24,939 bases of DNA, from positions 1 to 24,939 of the IMG/VR virus record IMGVR_UViG_3300045051_000279; one strand, given 5' to 3'. This stretch comes from a virus. The notes beneath the pieces are model-generated. The model worked only from the letters and a program-made list of their open reading frames with translations. It did not search any database and was not told the origin of the DNA. Of this stretch, positions 20,845 through 24,939 are shown piece after piece. The translations under genes and the position numbers were made by a program. How positions within the stretch are numbered: position 1 is the stretch's first letter; each line of letters opens with the position of its first letter.

Positions 20845-22368
20845 TTACTTCAAGGGGTTTTTAGCAAATGCCTTTGCCTTTGGTTTTTGTCTTGCTTCGC
20901 GGGCAAGCATAATTGCATCCAAACGGTCATCGTGATCACCAAGCGGAAATTCCAATATCTGATCACGGATCTTTTCGGTTGCCTCATGCCCTTCACGCAA
21001 TTTTATAAATCCGCCTTCAAACGCAACGGCATGGATGCGCGCCCTTAATATTTTATCTTTGTGTGTGTTGATAGGTCTAATGCGGCAATAGTAAATGCCA
21101 CGCCTTTGCAATTCCTTTTGTACTAATTTTGAAAGTCCGCGTTGATACTGCACGGCTTCAATACCCATAATCTTAACATGCCACTTTTCGATCATGTCGC
21201 AAATCTTCTTGGCTTGCTCATCGGGATCATTGCTTTTCATAATCAAACAATCAAGCATGTATTCCGCCGCACTTTCCTTGCAAAATCCATAAATATAACT
21301 CACAAACTCATCGGCGGTTGCTTCCTCGGAAATAGCCGGATCGGTTCCACCCACAATTTCCAAGGTATCAAGCCATTGTTTTTCCCTTTTTTCATCACTA
21401 TCAGCTTCACGGCTAATCCATTGCTCACGGAAATTATATTGCTTGATCCACTCGGCTTTAATAATTCGGTCTTTATCATCCTGCGGCTCATTTTGGTATT
21501 CCTGCGCAAAAACTATACTGCCCACATAATCGGGATGCTCCGGGTTATCTCTAATGTCGCGCAAATACTCGGCGGAAAAGCGGGTTTCCCAAAAACTCTT
21601 GCCGTTATCATCCAATGCCTTGAAAAGCCGGGTATTCCACGATTTGTATTTGCCTTCATTGCTCAAAACTTGACTTAGGAGGCTTTTATAATGCAAAAGG
21701 GTACCAACATATACAATATTGCGGTGGTACCTGTCCATAGCCGGTTCTACATCAAAATCAAGCCAATCTTTAAGCTTCTTGCGTTGGTCGGCGCTGTACA
21801 CCATTTCAAGGTTTTCCAAATCATCCAAAATCACCAATTCAGGGCGGGCATTATTTTCGGAAATACCACGCACATTCATCCCGGATCCAACCGGCATAAA
21901 ATAAGTGTCTTGCTCAATCCCATGCACCAAAAACCCTTCCTTGCCCCATTCTTTGCTTCTTGCTTCCGGGTAAAGCCACCGTAAAATCTTATTGCCTTCA
22001 ATTTCTTTGCGGATCGGGCTTGAAAGCTTAATGGCTTTTTTGTAAGTGTCGGAAGCATACACCACACTTTTGAAAAATCCATTAACTGCAAGCCATGTTG
22101 CATACATCGTACCGGTTAGCGTACTTTTGGCACCACCTCGGGGGGCTGCAAAAGCATTACGCCCGCAATCCACCGTTTCATCTTTGATCAAGTCGGAAAT
22201 AATTGTTTCGTGAAAATCCGGGGTTTGATCGGGCATCTTTTGCCCAAATACCAAATATGCAAATTCCCAAAAAGCTTCCGGTGTTTTTTTGGCAAAGCGT
22301 TTTCTTAAATAAAGTCGTACTTTTTCTTTACCATGTTTTTCAATTAGTGGTTGAAGCCTTAGTTTCAT
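20845..22368 (-). CDS. terL: Terminase large subunit
   Basis: A 507-residue packaging ATPase and nuclease. The N-terminal ATPase has a Walker A-like APRGGAKST (75-83) and Walker B ELVILDDLE (177-184), with HYKSL and a coupling-type GTLLHY near 222-227. The RNase H-like nuclease follows, with GGTDPAISEEATAD (acidic residue Asp343), MGIEAVQYQR (Glu404) and LGDHDDRLDA (Asp480, Asp481, Asp484). All expected acidic residues are in place. The gene overlaps the small subunit by 29 bases. Packaging type (cos or pac) is not decided by this sequence alone. Confidence 0.95.
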   Translation of the reverse strand: MKLRLQPLIEKHGKEKVRLYLRKRFAKKTPEAFWEFAYLVFGQKMPDQTPDFHETIISDLIKDETVDCGRNAFAAPRGGAKSTLTGTMYATWLAVNGFFKSVVYASDTYKKAIKLSSPIRKEIEGNKILRWLYPEARSKEWGKEGFLVHGIEQDTYFMPVGSGMNVRGISENNARPELVILDDLENLEMVYSADQRKKLKDWLDFDVEPAMDRYHRNIVYVGTLLHYKSLLSQVLSNEGKYKSWNTRLFKALDDNGKSFWETRFSAEYLRDIRDNPEHPDYVGSIVFAQEYQNEPQDDKDRIIKAEWIKQYNFREQWISREADSDEKREKQWLDTLEIVGGTDPAISEEATADEFVSYIYGFCKESAAEYMLDCLIMKSNDPDEQAKKICDMIEKWHVKIMGIEAVQYQRGLSKLVQKELQRRGIYYCRIRPINTHKDKILRARIHAVAFEGGFIKLREGHEATEKIRDQILEFPLGDHDDRLDAIMLAREARQKPKAKAFAKNPLK

Positions 22369-22921
22369 CTTTTGTTTTCTCTAAGCGTTTTAATGTTTCA
22401 TCCAACCCGGCAATATCTTCATCGGTCAAATCAACTTCTTTGTTTAAGTTGGTCATTTCACCCTTGCTTATTTCGGTAGGTAATCCAAGGTTTATGCGGA
22501 AGCCGTTGATCGCTGTTTTCATCGCTTCCATGAGTTGGCGTTGGTCGAAAGCTCCAACCTTGCGGGCAAGTTTCCCGGTTGGATCCATGGCAATTGCCAC
22601 TTGGTAACTTTCTTGTTTTTTCTGTATCAAGTCCATTTCCCATTCCAACATTTTCAGCGCCTTGCTCCAAATCTGATATTGTTTTTGCTCTGCCTCGGCA
22701 ATAATCTGCTCCCGATTTTCTTTGAAACATAAAAACTTATCTTCGCCTAACTTCTGCCTAATATTCACCCAGTCATTTTTTTTTCCTAAATATTCAACCG
22801 TTCCTTTAGTTAAGCCAAATTTCTTTGCAACATCAAGATAATTCCTTTGTCTGCCGTTTTCGCTCTCGCAATAATATAAAAAAAGTTCTTTTTCATCCAA
22901 TTTTTTACTTCTTGTTTTCAT
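22340..22921 (-). CDS. terS: Terminase small subunit
   Basis: A 193-residue protein from ATG 22921 (MKTRSKKLDEKEL), preferred over an upstream TTG. The N-terminal helix-turn-helix reads RNYLDVAKKFGLTKGTVEYLGKKNDWV, typical of DNA-recognition domains of small terminases. A long helical middle (REQIIAEAEQKQYQIWSKALKMLEWEMDLI) supports oligomerisation. The C-terminal part is acidic (VDLTDEDIAGLDETLKRL) and would contact the large subunit. Overlap with terL and the helix-turn-helix make the call firm, although sequence is diverse in this family. Confidence 0.85.
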   Translation of the reverse strand: MKTRSKKLDEKELFLYYCESENGRQRNYLDVAKKFGLTKGTVEYLGKKNDWVNIRQKLGEDKFLCFKENREQIIAEAEQKQYQIWSKALKMLEWEMDLIQKKQESYQVAIAMDPTGKLARKVGAFDQRQLMEAMKTAINGFRINLGLPTEISKGEMTNLNKEVDLTDEDIAGLDETLKRLEKTKDETKASTTN

Positions 22922-22979
22922 TCTGTTTTTGTTAATCACTCTTGGTGGCAATCGAAATTACCACCAATAAGATTTTCAA

Positions 22980-23240
22980 TTAAGCGGTGAAAATATCCGT
23001 AACATGCTTGATAACTTCTTCAAGGGTGTAAGCCACGCGGTGCTTTTGCCCCGGGATTGAAATTACAAATCCGTTGTCCACTCTTTGGATCGTGGTATGC
23101 TCTGGCAATTCAGCCACAAGCTTTTTTGCAATCTCTCTTGCTGCCGGGTCAATCTCTTTGACTTCCTCGGCTCTCACTTCCTCTTGGGCTGTTTCCGGTT
23201 GCCCTTCCGTGGTTTCTTCAACCTTTTTTTCTTCATCCAT
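22980..23240 (-). CDS. Small acidic protein, hypothetical
   Basis: An 86-residue protein. The N-terminal ~30 residues are Glu/Gln/Thr-rich and probably disordered (EEKKVEETTEGQPETAQEE). A more ordered C-terminal half contains AREIAKKLVAELPEHTTIQRVDNGFVISIPGQKHRVAYTLEEVIKH, with a strand-rich VDNGFVISIPG section that looks like a small beta-alpha domain. Located between RusA and terminase; function unknown. Confidence 0.6.
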   Translation of the reverse strand: MDEEKKVEETTEGQPETAQEEVRAEEVKEIDPAAREIAKKLVAELPEHTTIQRVDNGFVISIPGQKHRVAYTLEEVIKHVTDIFTA

Positions 23241-23272
23241 AGTTTTGTTATGGTATTTAAATTATTAACTGC

Positions 23273-23662
23273 CTAAAAATTGTACTCCCCGCAAATCTCT
23301 AATTCAACCCACCAATCATCTTCCCCGCGGTGCTTGCGCGCCTCAACCGCAATTATGTTTTTGTCATTGTCAATAACCTTAACCAACTTATCTTGCAAAA
23401 CATCATTAACGCTTGTTTGGGCGTTGTCTATGTCAATATCCAAGCCACCCTTCAAGTGGAAATCATATTTTATAAAATAAGGCGGTTTCAGTTTCGGGAT
23501 TTTCTTTTGTGTGATCTGTTGGATGCAATCATTTTTGAAACACTCGTAAGCCTCGCTTGGCACGGTGAAGCCATATACCTTCCCGCTTGCTGTCCGCGCC
23601 TTCCTGTTTTGGCGGCTGTTTTTTTTGCTGCACACCCGCCCTTTTAAAATAAACTTTGTCAT
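23273..23662 (-). CDS. rusA: RusA-family Holliday junction resolvase
   Basis: A 129-residue endonuclease related to RusA, which cuts Holliday junctions and branched DNA before or during packaging. The family signature is DIDIDNAQTSVNDVLQD with acidic Asp75, Asp77, Asp79 and the DN pair, Asp87, and then VIDNDKNI (Asp98, Asp100). The N-terminal basic part reads GRVCSKKNSRQNRKAR, normal for RusA DNA contacts. The ATG overlaps the stop of the DUF5659-like gene (TAATG). The length is near that of RusA (120). Confidence 0.88.
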   Translation of the reverse strand: MTKFILKGRVCSKKNSRQNRKARTASGKVYGFTVPSEAYECFKNDCIQQITQKKIPKLKPPYFIKYDFHLKGGLDIDIDNAQTSVNDVLQDKLVKVIDNDKNIIAVEARKHRGEDDWWVELEICGEYNF

Positions 23663-23904
23663 TAGTCTTGGAAATTATACATCCGGCTTTTAAGTTGTTT
23701 TAGGCTCACGCAAAATTGCATCGGCTCTACTTGGGCGCACCTTTCGTAAAATTTCTTAATCTCATTTTGCAAATTATCGCTATTTTCAAAGCCAAAGGCA
23801 AAGCGATCATCTGATCCTTCTTTTCTTAAAATTGGGTCGTTTCCAATACTCAAAAGGTAAACTGTAAGGTATAAATCCTTGGTAACATATTCTTGGTTAC
23901 TCAT
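23662..23904 (-). CDS. DUF5659-like small phage protein
   Basis: An 80-residue protein: YVTKDLYLTVYLLSIGND, then DDRFAFGFENSDNLQNEIKKFYERCAQVEP and a C-terminal LKQLKSRMYNFQD. The DLYL-x-x-YLL opening, a central F-x-F-E-N-S segment and the LK-x-R-x-Y ending match DUF5659 domain proteins of unknown role in phages. The leader ends ACAAAAACACC before ATG, without a Shine-Dalgarno motif. It overlaps the resolvase start by one base. Confidence 0.6.
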   Translation of the reverse strand: MSNQEYVTKDLYLTVYLLSIGNDPILRKEGSDDRFAFGFENSDNLQNEIKKFYERCAQVEPMQFCVSLKQLKSRMYNFQD

Positions 23905-23961
23905 GGTGTTTTTGTTTTCTATTTAATTAAATTTGGTTGCATACGCCCGCCGGAATAAACA

Positions 23962-24156
23962 TCAAGCAATGCGCGAAAAAGATTTTAATGCTTTGGTTTG
24001 CGAAATGTACTTATCCCCGCACCGGTGCAATCCTTTACATGCCCTAGCCAAAGTGATTATTTTTGGCGTGTTCAAGCGGGTTAGCATCACAAGTATTGTT
24101 GCTTGCGCAACCTTCCGCCGCTTAGTAATCTTTTGGGCGTACGCTTCCAATTTCAT
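23962..24156 (-). CDS. Small basic protein, possible helix-turn-helix (XRE/Cro-like) regulator
   Basis: A 64-residue ORF from ATG 24156: MKLEAYAQKITKRRKVAQATILVMLTRLNTPKIITLARACKGL. The string AQATILVMLTRLNTPKIITLARACKGL follows the spacing of XRE-type helix-turn-helix domains (recognition helix, NTP turn, then an LARA-x-KGL helix). The helix before it is shorter than usual, so this is a weak call. A longer frame to 24210 begins only with TTG and overlaps the terminator arm. The plus-strand ORF over the same bases is less likely. It is Lys/Arg-rich with two Cys (GLHRC, ARACKG). Confidence 0.45.
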   Translation of the reverse strand: MKLEAYAQKITKRRKVAQATILVMLTRLNTPKIITLARACKGLHRCGDKYISQTKALKSFSRIA

Positions 24157-24193
24157 TATAGCGGTTAAACCATAGTTTGCATAGGTTGGCAAC

Positions 24194-24246
24194 AAAAAAG
24201 AAGCGTGCAATCCGGTAAAAGAATTTGATTAACCGTGCCGCTTCTT
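24194..24246 (-). terminator. Intrinsic terminator after the HNH gene
   Basis: On the minus strand AAGAAGCG (24246-24239) pairs with CGCTTCTT (24205-24198), with a smaller inner CGGT/ACCG pair, and the second arm runs into a T tract (24199-24194). It follows the HNH stop by 12 bases. The large loop makes it weaker than the terminator at 14.58 kb. Confidence 0.55.
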
Positions 24247-24258
24247 CTTCGCATCCAA

Positions 24259-24606
24259 TTATAACATATCCTTTGGGTGTTTTTCTCTATGGTGAATTTC
24301 ACAAAGCCAATTCACATCCAAGGGCTTATTGTAATCTTCATGGTGGGCAACTGATCTTTCCGCTCCGCAAATTTCACAAGGCTTTTTTATAACATAGCCA
24401 TACCGCACCGCCATCCGCAAAAACTTTTGTGCTTTTATTTTTTCGGCGTTCAGTTTAGCCCACGAAATTATGCTTGCCGTGTATTTTTCCCCTCGGCGGT
24501 GCGATCGCATATATTCGCGCTTATATTTTCGGATTTGCTCTTTGTTTTTTGCTCGGTAATCCCTATAATATGCGTTTGCTTCTTCTTTTGTCTGAAATTT
24601 CGGCAT
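24259..24606 (-). CDS. HNH endonuclease
   Basis: A 115-residue protein from ATG 24606 (MPKFQTKEEANAYYRDYRAKNK), preferred to a longer frame that runs into the DnaA-box cluster. The basic helical N-terminus (RKYKREYMRSHRRGEKY) probably binds DNA. The C-terminal HNH domain has PCEIC (Cys77, Cys80), AHHEDYNKPLDVNWLCEIHHREKH with His88-His89, Asn99, Cys102, His105-His106 and His110. HNH genes near terminases are common in long-tailed phages, where they help packaging, but a homing-type role is also possible. Followed by a terminator. Confidence 0.85.
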   Translation of the reverse strand: MPKFQTKEEANAYYRDYRAKNKEQIRKYKREYMRSHRRGEKYTASIISWAKLNAEKIKAQKFLRMAVRYGYVIKKPCEICGAERSVAHHEDYNKPLDVNWLCEIHHREKHPKDML

Positions 24607-24646
24607 GTTTTTGATATTATTACTTATGTTTTTAATAATATCATTG

Positions 24647-24703
24647 TGTAGATAACTTTGCAAATGTAGATAATTATACACTTATCCACACCCTTTATAC
24701 ACA
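24647..24703 (+). promoter_or_regulatory. Cluster of DnaA-box-like 9-mers, origin candidate
   Basis: Two perfect boxes of the TTATNCACA type lie 13 bases apart, TTATCCACA (24682-24690) and TTATACACA (24695-24703). TTATACACT (24674-24682) differs at the last base. Two copies of TGTAGATAA (24647-24655 and 24665-24673, exactly 18 bases apart) are one-mismatch boxes on the other strand. The segment is AT-rich and lies between the methyltransferase and HNH genes, overlapping the methyltransferase stop. It may serve as a replication start or just a DnaA-controlled promoter. Confidence 0.45.
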
Positions 24704-24939
24704 GTTTTTGAAAATTACAATCATGCTTGGAAACGGTGCCGCGTTTTTACAATCACCAAATTTTAACCTTCCCTTCAAAAATCTTATTTCTGCCTTATTG
24801 TAAATATAATCATGGAACCATCGCGTATCAGTCCGGGCGGGCAATAGCATCACACAAAAATTGCTTTCGCTCGCCTTTTTAACCCATTTGCCAATTTCCC
24901 TGCCATACGGCGGGTTACACCAACAAACCCCCCCCCATT
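24695..24939 (-). CDS. Phage Dam-type DNA N6-adenine methyltransferase, 5' end outside window
   Basis: About 80 C-terminal residues are visible, ending at TAA 24695-24697. The catalytic motif CNPPYGREIGKWVKKA (DPPY type), then VMLLPARTDTRWFHDYIY, AEIRFLKGRLKFGD and APFPSMIVIF match the phage N6-adenine methyltransferase (Dam, D12-related) family closely. It would methylate adenine in host-like sites and so protect phage DNA or regulate expression. The reading frame is open to the right edge through a run of nine C, so the start is not seen. Confidence 0.88.
   Translation of the reverse strand, partial: WGGVCWCNPPYGREIGKWVKKASESNFCVMLLPARTDTRWFHDYIYNKAEIRFLKGRLKFGDCKNAAPFPSMIVIFKNCV

Noticed and set aside
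24155-24160. TATAAT on the minus strand just before the possible regulator gene
   Set aside because: It overlaps the ATG itself and has no -35 box at normal spacing.
23933-24175. Plus-strand ORF of 80 codons opposite the possible regulator
   Set aside because: Starts with a non-ATG codon, has no ribosome binding site, and runs against all other genes. The minus-strand frame has a better pattern.
24928-24936. Run of nine C at the window's right edge
   Set aside because: It falls inside the methyltransferase frame, and a homopolymer at a contig end is often a sequencing or assembly error.

Overview
The window is a 24.9-kb piece of a tailed double-stranded DNA bacteriophage with siphovirus morphology. 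Every convincing gene lies on the minus strand, so transcription runs from the right end to the left. The order is the usual one: small and large terminase, portal, MuF-type head protein, scaffold, capsid, head-tail joining proteins, tail tube, frameshifted tail chaperones, tape measure, distal tail protein, hub, fibres, lysis. The code is standard, with TAA, TAG and TGA all used as stops. I see no integrase, tRNA or CRISPR array. The host cannot be named. Most genes start after an A-rich leader without a Shine-Dalgarno motif, but four have clear purine-rich ribosome binding sites.

Right end (22.3-24.9 kb): the 3' part of a Dam-type adenine methyltransferase, a cluster of DnaA-box-like 9-mers, an HNH endonuclease followed by a terminator, a small possible helix-turn-helix protein, a DUF5659-like protein, a RusA-type resolvase, a small acidic protein and the terminase small subunit. 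Head region (14.6-22.4 kb): large terminase, SPP1-type portal, a MuF head protein fused to a C-terminal JAB/MPN metalloprotease-like domain, a 102-aa protein, three very small cysteine-rich proteins around the only long non-coding stretch (16615-16925, with a strong stem-loop), then scaffold and a P22-gp5-like major capsid protein. The scaffold-capsid pair has its own promoter-like sequence with an adjacent dyad, and ends at a strong intrinsic terminator.

Between that terminator and the head-tail connector lies an accessory cassette with its own promoter-like sequence: a GT-B glycosyltransferase, a 53-aa cysteine-rich protein and a GDP-mannose 4,6-dehydratase. It probably alters a surface glycan of the host or the virion. 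The connector, stopper and tail-completion genes follow, then a Com-like zinc finger with no mom gene in view, the tube, a G/GT chaperone pair joined by a -1 frameshift at tandem slippery heptamers, tape measure, Dit and hub.

Left end (0-4.8 kb): a tail-tip region with three copies of one repeated domain in two adjacent genes, a collar-type fibre, and a lysis region. The lysis peptidase is the most unusual gene found. It carries both halves of an M23/LytM peptidase in reversed order, the HxH half first and the HxxxD half last, as in a circular permutation. A holin-like membrane protein, a terminator, a promoter-like sequence and the start of a signal-peptide protein close the window.
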